DNA from: Azonexus hydrophilus
GTDB taxonomy: Bacteria; Pseudomonadota; Gammaproteobacteria; Burkholderiales; Rhodocyclaceae
Direction of reading: 5' to 3'
DNA: 64,000 nucleotides
Assembly: GCF_001956855.1 (NCBI RefSeq)
Contig: NZ_MTHD01000006.1
Location: 124,001 to 188,000 of the forward strand
Shown here: piece by piece, positions 29,417 to 39,123 of the stretch
How positions within the stretch are numbered: the first letter of the stretch is position 1
Layout of the letters: every line of letters starts with the position of its first letter
Program-made: the position numbers and the translations under genes
Notes under the pieces: model-generated
Seen by the model: only the letters and a program-made list of their open reading frames with translations
What the model was told of the DNA's origin: nothing
Database searches by the model: none

Positions 29417-30109
29417 ATGAACACCAATTTAGAAATCGCCCGCCACGGATCGGCCGAACTCGCCACGCAACAGAATCGCGTGTTGCGCAACACCTACATG
29501 CTGCTCGCCCTGTCGATGCTCCCGACCGTCATCGGTGCGCTGGTTGGCGTACAGATGGGCTTCAGCTTCTTTGCCGGCAGCCCGATGATTTCCTTCCTGC
29601 TGTTCATGGGTATCGCCTTCGGCTTCATGTGGGGTATCGAAAAGAACAAGGACAGCGGTCTGGGTGTTGCCCTGCTGCTCGGTTTCACCTTCTTCATGGG
29701 ATTGATGCTGTCGCGCATCCTGCAGGTCGCGCTCGGCTTCTCCAACGGCGGCTCGATGATCGCGCTGGCCGCTGGCGGTACCGGCGCCATCTTCTTCACG
29801 CTGGCCAGCGTCGCCAGCGTCAAGACGCGCGACTTCACCGGCATGGGCAAGTTCCTGTTCGCCGGCGTCATCCTGGTACTGCTGGCCGTCGTTGCCAACA
29901 TCTTCTTCCAGATCCCGGCGTTGTCGCTGGCCATCTCCGCAGCCGTTGTCGGCATCTTCTCGGCCTACATCCTGTACGACATCAGCCGTATCGTGCACGG
30001 TGGCGAAACCAACTACGTCAGTGCGACGCTGTCGGTCTACCTGAACGTCTACAACGTCTTCGTCGGCCTGCTGAACCTGATCATGGCCTTCACCGGCGAA
30101 CGCGACTGA
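29417..30109 (+). CDS. yccA: Bax inhibitor-1/YccA family membrane protein
   Basis: A 230-residue inner-membrane protein with seven hydrophobic helices after a polar N-terminus of about 22 residues. Family marks include the N-x-Y-M-L-L-A-L-S-M first helix and the Y-I-L-Y-D-I-S-R-I-V-H-G-G-E-T-N-Y-V segment near the end with its conserved Asp. YccA of E. coli modulates the FtsH protease; other members are proton-dependent calcium leak channels. It stands alone with its own promoter and a strong terminator. Confidence 0.9.
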   Translation: MNTNLEIARHGSAELATQQNRVLRNTYMLLALSMLPTVIGALVGVQMGFSFFAGSPMISFLLFMGIAFGFMWGIEKNKDSGLGVALLLGFTFFMGLMLSRILQVALGFSNGGSMIALAAGGTGAIFFTLASVASVKTRDFTGMGKFLFAGVILVLLAVVANIFFQIPALSLAISAAVVGIFSAYILYDISRIVHGGETNYVSATLSVYLNVYNVFVGLLNLIMAFTGERD

Positions 30110-30126
30110 TCGTCCGGCGGATCAGC

Positions 30127-30152
30127 AAAGGGCGGCTGCGGCCGCCCTTTTT
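30127..30152. terminator. Bidirectional terminator between yccA and rlmD
   Basis: A 10-bp stem AAAGGGCGGC/GCCGCCCTTT with TGCG loop, followed by TTTTT on the plus strand and by the complementary AAAG on the other side. It serves yccA and the convergent rlmD. Confidence 0.88.
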
Positions 30153-31450
30153 CATGGGCGCTCGAACAACGCGATCGACTCGACGTGCGCCGTATGCGGG
30201 AACATGTTGACGATCCCGGCCGCCTTCAGGTGATAGCCCTGAACCGCTGACAGGACGCCGGCGTCACGCGCCAGCGTTGCCGGATTGCACGACACATAGA
30301 CGATCCGTGACGGCGCCTGCCTGCCGAGCGCCTTGACCAGTTCCAGCGCGCCTTCGCGCGGCGGATCGATGAGCATCTTGTCGAAACGTCCCAATGCCGC
30401 CAGCGACTCCTCGGTGCACTCGAACAGGTTGGCGACGCCGAACTCGACCCGGTTACCCAGACCGTTTGCGACAGCCGCTTCCCGCCCCCGCTTGACGAGC
30501 GCAGGACTACCCTCGATGCCGAGCACCGACGCGCCCGAACAGGCTATCGGCAGCGTGAAATTACCCAGACCACAGAACATGTCGGCAATCCGCTCGCCCG
30601 GCTGCGGCTCGAGCAGGCGCAGGGCACGGCGCACCATCACCCGATTGACCGCATGATTGACCTGGGTGAAATCGGTCGGCCGGAAATCGAGCTCCAGCCC
30701 GAATTCCGGCAGCGTGTAGGAAAGTCGCGGCCCCGGCACGGGATAAAAACGGAATGCCGTGTCCGGCCCTTTCGGTTGCAGGTAAATGACGACCGAGTGG
30801 CGGTCGGCAAATGCACGCAGCAAATCCTCGTCTTTTGCGGTCAACCCCTGCAGGATGCGCAAAACCAGTGCCGTACAACGCTCACCGACGGAAACCTCGA
30901 CCTGCGGCAGGCGATCGCTGATCGACAGGCTGGCGAACAGCTCGCGCATTGGCAACAGCAAGTCCGAAACATGCGGCGGCAACACCGCACAACTGCGGAT
31001 ATCGGCAATATAACTGCTGCGCCACTCGTGAAAACCGATCAGCATGCCACCGCGCGACGGCAACTTGCGCACCCCGAGCCTGGCCCGATGGCGATAGCCC
31101 CACGGTGCGCCGTGAATCGGCGGCAGGATGGTTTCCGCGCGAACCCGGCCGATATGCCACAGGCTGTCTTCGAGCACCCGTTGCTTGGCTGCAATCTGCG
31201 CCGACGGCTCCATATGCTGCATTGCACAGCCGCCACAAACGCCAAAATGGGGGCAAGCCGGCTGGACCCGCGCCACCGACGGCTTCAACACCTGAATCAG
31301 GTGCGCCATCTCGTATTTCGGCTTGCGCCGGAAACTCGCGTACTCGACGATTTCCCCCGGCAGGGCACCATCGACGAAGATGGCCTTGCCATCCTGGCGG
31401 GCGATACCCCGCGCCTCGTGATCCAGCGACTCAATAATCCCGATCGGCAC
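30152..31450 (-). CDS. rlmD: 23S rRNA (uracil-1939-C5)-methyltransferase
   Basis: Methylates U1939 of 23S rRNA with S-adenosylmethionine. The start is taken at GTG 31450 because GGAG lies just before it; this gives 432 residues (E. coli RlmD 433). A TTG 33 bases earlier is less likely. After a TRAM-like N-terminal domain come the [4Fe-4S] cysteines in [10 protein letters not shown], then the Rossmann methyltransferase domain with [16 protein letters not shown] and the catalytic region [12 protein letters not shown]. Divergent from the hypothetical gene at 31502. Confidence 0.92.
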   Translation of the reverse strand: MPIGIIESLDHEARGIARQDGKAIFVDGALPGEIVEYASFRRKPKYEMAHLIQVLKPSVARVQPACPHFGVCGGCAMQHMEPSAQIAAKQRVLEDSLWHIGRVRAETILPPIHGAPWGYRHRARLGVRKLPSRGGMLIGFHEWRSSYIADIRSCAVLPPHVSDLLLPMRELFASLSISDRLPQVEVSVGERCTALVLRILQGLTAKDEDLLRAFADRHSVVIYLQPKGPDTAFRFYPVPGPRLSYTLPEFGLELDFRPTDFTQVNHAVNRVMVRRALRLLEPQPGERIADMFCGLGNFTLPIACSGASVLGIEGSPALVKRGREAAVANGLGNRVEFGVANLFECTEESLAALGRFDKMLIDPPREGALELVKALGRQAPSRIVYVSCNPATLARDAGVLSAVQGYHLKAAGIVNMFPHTAHVESIALFERP

Positions 31451-31501
31451 GGTCGACTCCAATAAAAGCGCGAATTCTATCAATCGGGTATATTTGGCGC
31501 C

Positions 31502-31978
31502 ATGGCTCGTGCATTGATCGACTCGTGGAATGACTACCTGTCAGCCGCCGACCGGCTCCTGGCAATGGCGACGCGCTCCCTGGTCATCCACGATGAAGAC
31601 CTGTCGGCACTCAGGCTGGATGCCCCCGAGCGCCTCGCCCACCTGGCCAGGGTACTGGCCGGACACAGCGATCACCCTCTGCGCATTACGCTGCGCGAAG
31701 CCAGGCACTATCAGATCAGCAGCCCGCGACTGCAGCAGTTGCTGAACACTTGGGCGCACCGGGCGGAAATTCGCCAGACACCTCCCGCTCTGGCTCGCTT
31801 GCGCGACAACTTCCTGATCGTTGATGGCACCAACGCCCTGATCCGTCTGGAAAAAACCCTGCCGCGCAGCATCCTGCTGATTGATGAATCAGTTGCAGTG
31901 GCCCCCTATTTGCTGCGATTCGAGGAAATCTGGGGGGAGTCACGTAAAAATTTGTTGCAAACCCCGCTTGGGCTGTGA
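31502..31978 (+). CDS. Conserved hypothetical protein
   Basis: A 158-residue soluble protein I cannot name with confidence. It has no signal peptide or membrane segment. The sequence starts [12 protein letters not shown], has a middle [13 protein letters not shown] region and ends with [12 protein letters not shown] and F-E-E-I-W-G-E-S. The last part recalls the C-terminal F-x-x-x-W motif found after the HKD motif in phospholipase D-like proteins, but no HKD motif is present. Divergent from rlmD over 51 bases. Confidence 0.6.
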   Translation: MARALIDSWNDYLSAADRLLAMATRSLVIHDEDLSALRLDAPERLAHLARVLAGHSDHPLRITLREARHYQISSPRLQQLLNTWAHRAEIRQTPPALARLRDNFLIVDGTNALIRLEKTLPRSILLIDESVAVAPYLLRFEEIWGESRKNLLQTPLGL

Positions 31979-31998
31979 CATTTGCGTATCTCGCTGCG

Positions 31999-32025
31999 TT
32001 GCAGCAATTTGTTTTGCGCTATAAT
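31999..32025 (+). promoter_or_regulatory. Sigma-70 promoter for the repeat lipoprotein gene
   Basis: A consensus TATAAT (32020-32025) is preceded by TTGCAG (31999-32004) 15 bases upstream, or GTTGCA with 16. Transcription would begin near 32032, giving a leader of about 67 bases that ends with AAGGAAATCTC before the ATG. Confidence 0.6.
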
Positions 32026-32098
32026 TTTGCACGGATCGGTGCAAACCGACCGATATATCTATTCGGATTTTTTAGCTTCTTGTCGATAAGGAAATCTC

Positions 32099-32374
32099 AT
32101 GAACAAGTCTATCCTCGCTGCCGCCCTGTTTGCCATCGCCCTGACCGCTTGCGGCCAGAAGGAAGAGCCGGTTGTTGCCGCTCCGGCTCCGGTTGCTGCC
32201 CCGGCTGATGCTGCTGCCGCTCCGGCCGCTGCTCCGGCTGACGCTGCTGCCGCTCCGGCCGCTGCTCCGGCTGACGCTGCTGCCGCTCCGGCCGCTGCCC
32301 CGGCTGACGCTGCTGCCGTTCCGGCTGCTGTTGTCGATGCCGCCAAGGCTGCTGTCGAAGAAGCCAAGAAGTAA
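32099..32374 (+). CDS. Ala/Pro-repeat lipoprotein
   Basis: A 91-residue lipoprotein: signal peptide with lipobox LTAC (Cys 18), then G-Q-K-E-E-P and a low-complexity body made of an 11-residue unit A-P-A-D-A-A-A-A-P-A-A repeated four times, ending in a short helix with A-A-K-A-A-V-E-E-A-K-K. It has its own good promoter and a strong terminator, so it is probably well expressed. The flexible, uncharged body and charged C-terminal helix suggest a spacer or envelope tether, but no function is known. Repeat number may vary between strains. Confidence 0.75.
   Translation: MNKSILAAALFAIALTACGQKEEPVVAAPAPVAAPADAAAAPAAAPADAAAAPAAAPADAAAAPAAAPADAAAVPAAVVDAAKAAVEEAKK
32198..32329 (+). repeat. 33-bp in-frame tandem repeat, four copies
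   Basis: Units at 32198-32230, 32231-32263, 32264-32296 and 32297-32329 differ from each other at only a few bases and each encodes A-P-A-D-A-A-A-A-P-A-A or a close variant. The two inner copies are identical at the DNA level. Confidence 0.9.
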
Positions 32375-32391
32375 TCTTCTTCGCGAGCAAT

Positions 32392-32419
32392 GAAAAACGG
32401 GGCTTCGGCCCCGTTTTTC
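32392..32419. terminator. Strong intrinsic terminator after the repeat lipoprotein
   Basis: AAAAACGGGGC-TTCG-GCCCCGTTTTT: an 11-bp stem on a UUCG tetraloop with T-runs on both strands. It ends the lipoprotein transcript and can also stop bamC transcription from the other side. Confidence 0.93.
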
Positions 32420-32470
32420 ATTTGCAGCCCTGATTCCGCAGACACAAGGCCTGCGGAATGGACAAGGGAA

Positions 32471-33604
32471 TTACTGTAGTTGCTGCTGCAGCAGCGCCAG
32501 AATCTTGCGGGCGGTATCCGACTTGTCGGCGCCACCTTCGCTGGTCAGCACCTGAACTGTCGAACGACCGCCGACATCGGCAACGTGAATACGATATTGC
32601 TCGCGGGATACGGCCGATGTCTCGGAGGCTTTCCAGAAAACCAGCTTCGACAACACGCCATCACTCTTCTTGCTGGCATTGTCGATTTCCGGATCGACGT
32701 AACGGACGAAGTAGAGACCCCGCGAACGATCGCGATCTTCGACGGTGAAGCCGACACGATCCAGTGCAAGACCGACACGACGCCAGGCACGATCGAAGCG
32801 ATCGAAGACTTCCAGCTTGCCGCTGCCATCTTCGCTGCTCGTCGCCAGACGGGCACGCGGCTCGGCCTTCGGGGTTGCCAGCGCCACTTCGGCACGGCGC
32901 TCCTCGGCGCCCAGACGAACCATCAGGCGCCGCAGCATCTCTGCTTCCAGTTCGGGGTCCGGCGTCCGCGGCTGCCAGCGGGTTTCGTCCTTGGCCGAGG
33001 AAATGAAGACCTCTTCCATCGCCCGGTGGCTGATGTAGATTTCAGTCGTACCTGGCTCGGCACCGGGTTCCAGACGCGTACGGAACTTGTCGCGTTCGCC
33101 TGTGGAGTACAGGGAGTCCAGCAGCCTGCCCAGTGTGTTGCGCAGGAAATCATCCGGAATCTTGGCGCGGTTTTCTGCCCAGTCGGTCTCCATCACGCCG
33201 GCTTCCGGACGTTCGATATTGACGATGAAACCGGTTTCCTGCCAGAAGTCCTTGATGTTGTCCCACAAGGCATCCGGGGCCGCGGCAACAACCAGCCAGC
33301 GCTGGTTGCCGGAACGCTCGACGCGCACCTTCTCGATCTGTGGCAGGACGACCGACTGGCCAGCCTGCGCTTCCGGGGAACGATCCGCCGCATAGGCGGA
33401 GAAGGTCGCTGTCCCTTTGCCGGCATCATCCGGCACCAGATAACGGTCATCGCGAGTCAACTGCGACAGGTCCGGCGGCACCTCCAGCGTGGGGACCTTG
33501 CCGGCTGATTTGTATTCGATCTTGCGCGATTCGGGCAAAATCCCGCAACCGGCAATGGCAACTGCGATGAGAGACAGGGTGAGGCCGGAAATCCGACGAT
33601 TCAT
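32471..33604 (-). CDS. bamC: Outer membrane assembly lipoprotein BamC
   Basis: An accessory lipoprotein of the BAM complex that inserts beta-barrel proteins in the outer membrane. Start 33604 gives 377 residues with a signal peptide ending in the lipobox IAGC (Cys 20); another ATG three codons upstream leaves the GGAG only 1 base from the start. The body shows I-E-Y-K-S-A-G-K-V-P-T-L-E-V-P-P-D-L near the N-terminus (the BamD-contact lasso) and two helix-grip domains, with P-D-A-L-W-D-N-I-K-D-F-W at the first. It follows dapA by 15 bases, the same order as dapA-bamC (nlpB/dapX) in E. coli. Confidence 0.9.
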   Translation of the reverse strand: MNRRISGLTLSLIAVAIAGCGILPESRKIEYKSAGKVPTLEVPPDLSQLTRDDRYLVPDDAGKGTATFSAYAADRSPEAQAGQSVVLPQIEKVRVERSGNQRWLVVAAAPDALWDNIKDFWQETGFIVNIERPEAGVMETDWAENRAKIPDDFLRNTLGRLLDSLYSTGERDKFRTRLEPGAEPGTTEIYISHRAMEEVFISSAKDETRWQPRTPDPELEAEMLRRLMVRLGAEERRAEVALATPKAEPRARLATSSEDGSGKLEVFDRFDRAWRRVGLALDRVGFTVEDRDRSRGLYFVRYVDPEIDNASKKSDGVLSKLVFWKASETSAVSREQYRIHVADVGGRSTVQVLTSEGGADKSDTARKILALLQQQLQ

Positions 33605-33619
33605 GTTTTTCATACTCCG

Positions 33620-34498
33620 TCAGGCATTAATGCCGGCCTGGCGCATCGCGGCCAGCACGCGCGCCTGGTTGGCTTCGGACAGCGGGGTCAGCGGCAGGCG
33701 AATACCGGCCGGCATCAGCCCCATCCGGCTGACAGCCCACTTGACCGGGATCGGGTTGGCCTCGCAGAACAGGTCGCGATGCAGGCCAAGCAGCTTGAAA
33801 TGAATTTCCTTCGCCTTCGTTACATCGCCAGCCGCTGCCGCAACGCACATTTCGTGCATCAGGCGCGGTGCGACATTGGCGGTAACCGAAATATTGCCGT
33901 GGAAACCCATCATGATCGACAGCACGCAGGTCGGATCGTCGCCGCTGTACAGCGCGAAGCCCTTCGGTGCACGCTGGATCAGGTCGTAGGCACGGTCCAT
34001 GTTGCCAGTGGCGTCCTTGACCCCGACGATGCCCGGCACCTCGGCAAGACGCAGGATGGTGTCGTTGGCCATGTCGGCGACGGTGCGGCCGGGGACGTTG
34101 TACAGCAGCACCGGCAGTTCGACCGCCTCGGCAATCGCCTTGAAATGGCGATAGAGGCCTTCCTGCGTCGGCTTGTTGTAATAAGGCACGACCGACAGCG
34201 CCATGTCGGCACCGGCCTGCTTGGCGAAGCGGGTCAGTTCGATGGCTTCCGCCGTCGAATTGGCGCCGGTACCGGCAATCACCGGGATACGGCCAGCGGC
34301 ATGATCGACAGTCAGCTTGATCAATTCGCAGTGTTCCTCGACGTTGACCGTGGGCGACTCACCCGTGGTGCCGACGACGACGATCGCGTCGGTTCCTTCC
34401 TGAACGTGGAAGTCCACCAGCTTGCGCAGTGAATTCAAATCGAGGCTGCCATCCTCGTGCATGGGCGTGACGATGGCGACAAGGGATCCGGTAATCAT
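33620..34498 (-). CDS. dapA: 4-hydroxy-tetrahydrodipicolinate synthase
   Basis: Condenses pyruvate with aspartate semialdehyde, the first committed step to lysine and diaminopimelate. It has 292 residues like the E. coli enzyme, with the Schiff-base Lys at 161 (GVKDATGN), Tyr 133 in LLYNVPGR and the T-T-G-E pocket at 44-47. All catalytic residues are in the same positions as in E. coli. It probably heads a dapA-bamC transcript. Confidence 0.96.
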   Translation of the reverse strand: MITGSLVAIVTPMHEDGSLDLNSLRKLVDFHVQEGTDAIVVVGTTGESPTVNVEEHCELIKLTVDHAAGRIPVIAGTGANSTAEAIELTRFAKQAGADMALSVVPYYNKPTQEGLYRHFKAIAEAVELPVLLYNVPGRTVADMANDTILRLAEVPGIVGVKDATGNMDRAYDLIQRAPKGFALYSGDDPTCVLSIMMGFHGNISVTANVAPRLMHEMCVAAAAGDVTKAKEIHFKLLGLHRDLFCEANPIPVKWAVSRMGLMPAGIRLPLTPLSEANQARVLAAMRQAGINA

Positions 34499-34575
34499 GG
34501 CCTGTTTGCTAGAAAATAATCCGGTGATTGTAACTGAAGCCTTCCGACAGGTGAAAGGCGCTCCGTAACCAATTG

Positions 34576-35553
34576 TTATTCATCGACTAACCAGCACAGC
34601 CGGCCACGTGCCAGCCGCATTTTTCCGGCCGGCAACCGGAGTTCCGGATGGCGATCCGGCCCAGCCACGAGAATCTGCCGGGCAAACTCGTCCAGGCGGG
34701 CGGCGACCGGAGGCTGCCAGCCGAGAAGGCGCAGCCGCCAGCGCAGGAGATTCTTCAGACGGGGGAATGACAATCCGCGCAACACTGGCAGTCTGGCGGC
34801 CTCACCATCCGCAGCCGACTGCCAGTCGAGCGCCGCCAGCTCGTCAAGCAGATCTGCGGCTTCGGCGAAGTTGCCGGCGGCCTGGGCGAGCGTTGCCTCG
34901 GCAGCGGGAAAGTGCCGATTTATTGCGGTCAACACCTCGTGGCGAAGAAAATTGCGCGACAACCGGGTATCGCCGTTGCTCTCGTCTTCGATCCAGGCCA
35001 GACCATGCTGACGGGCATGGGCTTCGATCTCGGCACGGGAACTGTCGAGCAACGGGCGCAGGATACGCAAGGCGCCAGCACCGCGCTCGGCGCGCATCGC
35101 CGCCGCCCCGGCGACGCCGGCACCGCGCAGCAGGTTGAACAACAGGGTTTCGGCCTGGTCGCCACGATGCTGCGCCAAGAGAACACAGGCACCGGCCGGC
35201 AACAGCTCGGCAAATGCCGCGTAACGTGCTGCGCGGGCGGCCGCTTCAATACCCTGGCCGCTGTTGCGGTCGACGGCCACACGCTCACAAATCAGCGGGA
35301 TCGCGAGGCGTCGGCAATAGTCGGCACAGAAGTCGGCCCAGGCGTCGGCATTGGGTGACAGGCCGTGATGCACATGAATGGCGCCCAGCCGCCCGGTCAG
35401 ATCGAGGCGTGACAGCAGGTGCAGCAGGACGACGGAATCGCAGCCGCCGGACAGACCGACGTAGAAAGTGTCGGCAGCATCGATGCGGGCGGCGACGAAA
35501 GCGCCGACCCGCCCGGAAAGATCAGGCGACAGGCTGTTCCTTGAACCGGCCAT
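34576..35553 (-). CDS. tilS: tRNA(Ile)-lysidine synthase
   Basis: Converts C34 of the CAU-anticodon tRNA-Ile to lysidine so that it reads AUA. The PP-loop S-G-G-C-D-S is at 35-40 and the H-V-H-H-G-L segment follows. It has 325 residues, shorter than E. coli TilS (432): the N-terminal ATPase and middle domains are there, but the C-terminal domain is cut down to a short tail. Its start overlaps the end of accA by 32 bases, the common accA-tilS arrangement. Confidence 0.92.
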   Translation of the reverse strand: MAGSRNSLSPDLSGRVGAFVAARIDAADTFYVGLSGGCDSVVLLHLLSRLDLTGRLGAIHVHHGLSPNADAWADFCADYCRRLAIPLICERVAVDRNSGQGIEAAARAARYAAFAELLPAGACVLLAQHRGDQAETLLFNLLRGAGVAGAAAMRAERGAGALRILRPLLDSSRAEIEAHARQHGLAWIEDESNGDTRLSRNFLRHEVLTAINRHFPAAEATLAQAAGNFAEAADLLDELAALDWQSAADGEAARLPVLRGLSFPRLKNLLRWRLRLLGWQPPVAARLDEFARQILVAGPDRHPELRLPAGKMRLARGRLCWLVDE

Positions 35554-36490
35554 AACTCATCAGGCGCTCGTAGCGCTGCGCCAGCAGTGCCTCGACAGGC
35601 ATCCCGGAAAGCTGCTTGAGCGAATCCTGCAATGCCTTCTTCAGGCTGGCCGACATGGCGGCATGATCGCGATGGGCGCCGCCCAGCGGCTCGTTGACGA
35701 TGCGGTCGATCAGGCCCAGGGTTTTCAGGCGCTGCGCCGTGATGCCCATGGTTTCCGCCGCTTCCGGCGCCTTGTCGGCGCTCTTCCACAGGATCGATGC
35801 ACAACCTTCCGGTGAAATCACCGAATAGGTCGAATACTGCAGCATCTGCATGGTGTCGCCGACGGCGATGGCCAGCGCGCCGCCTGAACCACCTTCGCCG
35901 ATGATGGTGACGATGACCGGCACCTTCAGTTCGGCCATCACGTACAGGTTGCGACCGATCGCCTCGGACTGGCCGCGTTCCTCGGCGCCGATGCCGGGAT
36001 AGGCGCCTGGCGTGTCGACAAAAGTCATCACCGGCAGACCGAATTTCTCGGCCAGCTTCATCAGACGCAGCGCCTTGCGATAGCCTTCCGGACGCGGCAT
36101 GCCGAAGTTGCGGTAGATCTTGTCCTTGGTATCGCGCCCCTTCTGGTGGCCGATGACCATCACCGACTGGCCATTGAAGCGGGCCAGACCGCCGACAATG
36201 GCATGATCGTCGGCAAAGCTGCGGTCACCATGCAATTCTTCGAAGTCGGTGAAGATGTGCTGGATGTAGTCCAGCGTATAGGGGCGCTGCGGATGGCGCG
36301 CCACCTGGGAAATCTGCCAGGGCGTCAGCTTAGCGTAGATATCCTTGGTCAACTGGGCGCTTTTCTTCTCCAGGCGCCCGATTTCTTCCGAGATATCAAC
36401 GGCGGTATCGTCCTGGACGAAGCGCAACTGTTCGATCTTGGCTTCGAGGTCGGCAATGGATTGCTCGAAATCGAGGAAACTTGTTTTCAT
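35522..36490 (-). CDS. accA: Acetyl-CoA carboxylase carboxyltransferase subunit alpha
   Basis: The alpha subunit of the carboxyltransferase that makes malonyl-CoA for fatty acid synthesis. Start 36490 ([12 protein letters not shown]) gives 322 residues (E. coli 319); an upstream in-frame extension has no homology to the family. The biotin-carboxyl binding core shows [16 protein letters not shown] and [11 protein letters not shown], and [10 protein letters not shown]. Its 3' end overlaps tilS. Confidence 0.96.
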   Translation of the reverse strand: MKTSFLDFEQSIADLEAKIEQLRFVQDDTAVDISEEIGRLEKKSAQLTKDIYAKLTPWQISQVARHPQRPYTLDYIQHIFTDFEELHGDRSFADDHAIVGGLARFNGQSVMVIGHQKGRDTKDKIYRNFGMPRPEGYRKALRLMKLAEKFGLPVMTFVDTPGAYPGIGAEERGQSEAIGRNLYVMAELKVPVIVTIIGEGGSGGALAIAVGDTMQMLQYSTYSVISPEGCASILWKSADKAPEAAETMGITAQRLKTLGLIDRIVNEPLGGAHRDHAAMSASLKKALQDSLKQLSGMPVEALLAQRYERLMSYGRFKEQPVA

Positions 36491-36549
36491 GGACTGCTCG
36501 GTTCTGAAGTTGGCGCGCATTTTACCCCAAAGGCCCAAAGGGGAATGCG

Positions 36550-37182
36550 TCAGTACTCAACAGGTACCGGATCGAGACTGCGCCAGAGGTGCCAGGTGGC
36601 AACCGAACGCCACGGCCGCCAGCGCTCGCCGAAATCCGCCAGCACGCGCCGCGGCTGCTTCCCGCCGGCAAAGTAGCGCGTGAAAATCGCCCGTTGCAGA
36701 CCGATGTCGTCAAGGGGAAAGACATCCGGACGCATCAGGTTGAAAATCAGGAACATCTCGGCTGTCCACCGGCCGATGCCGCGCACCTTGCACAACTCGA
36801 CGATCAGCGCCTCATCATCCAGACGGTCCCAGCCCGCGGGGTCGAGACGCCCATCGAGAAAATGCTGTGCCAGATCACCCAGATATTCGATTTTGCGCTG
36901 CGACAGGCCACAACCCGCCAGACCATCGCAGCCCAAGGCCTGCACGCGCGTCGGCACCAGTTCGCCAACCCGTTCGGAAAACCGCCCCCAGACTGCGTCG
37001 GCGGCCTTGACCGAGATCTGCTGACCGACAATGGAGCGGGCCAGCGTGGCAAAGGCATCGCCCCGGGAAGCCAGCGACGCCCCGGCATGGCGTTCGACCA
37101 GTTCAGCCATCAGCGGATCGCCGACAGCGAGCGCCCGGGATGCTTCGGCCCAGTAATCGGGAAATGCGGAAAAAACCGTCAT
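36550..37182 (-). CDS. AlkA-like DNA-3-methyladenine glycosylase
   Basis: A base-excision repair enzyme removing alkylated purines. Start 37182 gives 210 residues, lacking the N-terminal domain of E. coli AlkA, as in the shorter Mag/AlkA relatives. The helix-hairpin-helix is [10 protein letters not shown] at 133-142 and the catalytic Asp is the second of the DD pair in FPLDDIGL (residue 159). There is no iron-sulfur cluster motif, which separates it from MutY and Nth. It ends 59 bases before accA starts and may precede it in one transcript. Confidence 0.88.
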   Translation of the reverse strand: MTVFSAFPDYWAEASRALAVGDPLMAELVERHAGASLASRGDAFATLARSIVGQQISVKAADAVWGRFSERVGELVPTRVQALGCDGLAGCGLSQRKIEYLGDLAQHFLDGRLDPAGWDRLDDEALIVELCKVRGIGRWTAEMFLIFNLMRPDVFPLDDIGLQRAIFTRYFAGGKQPRRVLADFGERWRPWRSVATWHLWRSLDPVPVEY

Positions 37183-37186
37183 TTGC

Positions 37187-37200
37187 TGCGGTCGACCGCA
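37187..37200. repeat. Perfect palindromic copy of the recurring TGCGGTCRAC motif
   Basis: TGCGGTCGACCGCA lies between the AlkA-like gene and the HDOD gene. The core GCGGTC(A/G)AC, in either orientation, also starts at 4742, 9942, 17180, 18431, 19024, 21693, 22285, 26028, 26766, 28563, 30837, 34925, 35266, 40470, 46216, 48086, 50483, 52086, 52870, 58863, 59958, 59992, 61432, 62400 and 63271. Most copies have T before the G, several T's in some. They are found by eye; the true number may be higher. Confidence 0.75.
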
Positions 37201-37286
37201 GAAAAGCGGAAAAATTGTTGAACTGCGCCAGCCACGCCATCCAGCGAATTTGCTACCATTCTCGAAACCTCCAAAACTGCCAGCCA

Positions 37287-38438
37287 ATGACACCCAAAGG
37301 ATACGCCTTCATCCACCCGCTGCTAGGTCACAACGACATCTGTGCGGGCTATTTGCTGGAATATGCACCGGACACTGCGCCGGCCGAGACGGAAGAATAT
37401 CTCTTCGAACATCCGCAATTCGGCGAATTCGACCATCGCCATCCGTGGTTCGTTCCGGCAAGCCCGCTCGAACAAAGGCATCCCGAGCGCATCATTGCCA
37501 CCTTCCAGGCCAGCCCCGCGGCAAGCGCCGGAGAACTTGAAGCGGGGCTGCGCCAGGCAAAACGCAAACTGGCACTGCTGGCCTCACCCGCCAACAAGCT
37601 GCCAGCCGCCGGCACCTGGGAGCACCTGCTGATATCGGTCAGCCAGGCGAGAACCCAGCCACCGTTCACACTGCACGGCCTATCTGCGCGCACCCTTATC
37701 GTTGCCATCGGCGTCCAGAATCACAGCGACCGCGACTGGGCGCTGGCCAACGCCTGCACGCTGAGCACCGGCGAATACCTGATGACGCGTTCGGCCGCAG
37801 GCAAGAAAGCCGACACGACCCGCCAGAAAATGCTGAAACTGCTGGCGCTGATTGCCCAGGATGCGGATACCGACGAACTCGACGAAATTTTCCGCCACGA
37901 AACCAAGCTGTCCTACAGTCTGTTGCGCCTCGTCAATTCAGCAGCCATCGCGCCGCGCACGCCGATCACCAGTTTTGCCCAGGCCATCAACCTGCTTGGT
38001 CGCCGCCAACTGGAGCGCTGGCTGCAACTGTTGATCTACGCCGATCCGGAAAATGGTCATCACCCCAACCCACTGCTCTACAAGGCTGCCGTCCGTGGCC
38101 GGCTGATGGAACTGCTCGCCCCGCGCCTGCAGCCTCAACCGGAACTGCCCAATCTGGCGGACAGCGCCTTCATGATCGGTTGCTTCTCGCTACTCGACGT
38201 ACTGTTGAACATTTCCATGCCGGAAATTCTCCAGCAACTGCCGCTGGCAACCAGCATGAATGATGCCCTGGCTCACCATGCCGGACCGGCCGGCAAGCTG
38301 CTGCTGGCGCTGGAAGCCATGGATCGACGCAATCTGGCGGTCGCCGGGCAACTGCTCGGTGAACTCGCACTTGATCCCGCGCACGTCCTCGACGCACAGA
38401 TGCAGGCTCTGAGCTGGGCCGGACGCATCCACGCCTGA
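37287..38438 (+). CDS. HDOD protein with strongly diverged EAL-like N-terminus
   Basis: A 383-residue paralogue of the EAL-HDOD protein at 1584. The C-terminal halves align well (LLRLVNS and LLGRRQLERWLQLLIYAD against LLRMTNS and VLGRRQLQRWLQLLLFAS). The N-terminal half keeps the rough size and a few landmarks (Y-L-L-E-Y where the relative has Y-E-L-L-F) but lost the EAL signature and the E-x-V/K-x-D residues needed for c-di-GMP chemistry. Start 37287 is chosen because the longer frame begins inside the upstream promoter region. It is likely a binding or scaffolding signalling protein. Confidence 0.8.
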   Translation: MTPKGYAFIHPLLGHNDICAGYLLEYAPDTAPAETEEYLFEHPQFGEFDHRHPWFVPASPLEQRHPERIIATFQASPAASAGELEAGLRQAKRKLALLASPANKLPAAGTWEHLLISVSQARTQPPFTLHGLSARTLIVAIGVQNHSDRDWALANACTLSTGEYLMTRSAAGKKADTTRQKMLKLLALIAQDADTDELDEIFRHETKLSYSLLRLVNSAAIAPRTPITSFAQAINLLGRRQLERWLQLLIYADPENGHHPNPLLYKAAVRGRLMELLAPRLQPQPELPNLADSAFMIGCFSLLDVLLNISMPEILQQLPLATSMNDALAHHAGPAGKLLLALEAMDRRNLAVAGQLLGELALDPAHVLDAQMQALSWAGRIHA

Positions 38439-38440
38439 TA

Positions 38441-39085
38441 TCAGCCGAAGCGGCCACTCAGGAAGGGGTTGTAGCGACGTTCCTCGCCCAGGGTCGACAT
38501 CGGCCCGTGGCCGGGAACGAAATCGACATCGTCGCCGAGCGCGAACAGCTTGTCCTTGATTGAAGCCAGCAAGGTTGCATGGTCACCGCGCGGAAAGTCG
38601 GTACGCCCGATCGATCCCTGGAACAACACATCGCCAACCTGGGCCAGCTTGCTCGGCGCGTGAAAGAAGACCACGTGCCCCGGCGTGTGTCCCGGACAAT
38701 GCAGGACATCAAGTTCAACCTCGCCGAAACAGACCTTGTCACCATCCTGCAGCCAGCGATCCGGCGTGAAGGAAGCGACATCCGGAAACCCGAACATCTT
38801 GCTCTGCTTCGCCATGCCGTCGATCCAGAAACGATCCTCTTCGTGCGGCCCTTCCACCGGAACACCAGCGGTACGTTCCAGCAGTGCAGCGACACCGCCG
38901 GCATGGTCGATGTGGCCGTGAGTCACCAGCACCTTGGCCAGCGTCAGACCTTCGGCCGCCAGTACAGCCAGGATACGATCAACATCGCCACCGGGGTCAA
39001 TGACTGCCGCCTGGCGGGTCTTTTCGCACCAGAAAAGGGTGCAATTCTGTTCAAAAGGCGTGACGGGAATGATCTGGTAGCGCAT
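38441..39085 (-). CDS. gloC: Glyoxalase II-type metallo-hydrolase
   Basis: A 214-residue metallo-beta-lactamase fold hydrolase of the GloC/YcbL group (E. coli 215), a type II glyoxalase hydrolysing S-D-lactoylglutathione. The zinc motif T-H-G-H-I-D-H-A-G is at about 55-63, followed by [15 protein letters not shown] and a late P-G-H-G. Start 39085 gives the usual [16 protein letters not shown]-terminus. Its stop lies 2 bases from that of the convergent HDOD gene. Confidence 0.9.
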   Translation of the reverse strand: MRYQIIPVTPFEQNCTLFWCEKTRQAAVIDPGGDVDRILAVLAAEGLTLAKVLVTHGHIDHAGGVAALLERTAGVPVEGPHEEDRFWIDGMAKQSKMFGFPDVASFTPDRWLQDGDKVCFGEVELDVLHCPGHTPGHVVFFHAPSKLAQVGDVLFQGSIGRTDFPRGDHATLLASIKDKLFALGDDVDFVPGHGPMSTLGEERRYNPFLSGRFG

Positions 39086-39123
39086 GGGCGGCAACAAAAA
39101 GTGGCAACAACCGCGATTATGGC

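Noticed and set aside
32198-32329. CRISPR array
   Set aside because: The 33-base repeats are adjacent with no spacers and are in frame in a lipoprotein gene.
37187-37200. Operator specific to the neighbouring genes
   Set aside because: The same core is scattered over the whole window, mostly within genes, so a gene-specific operator is unlikely.
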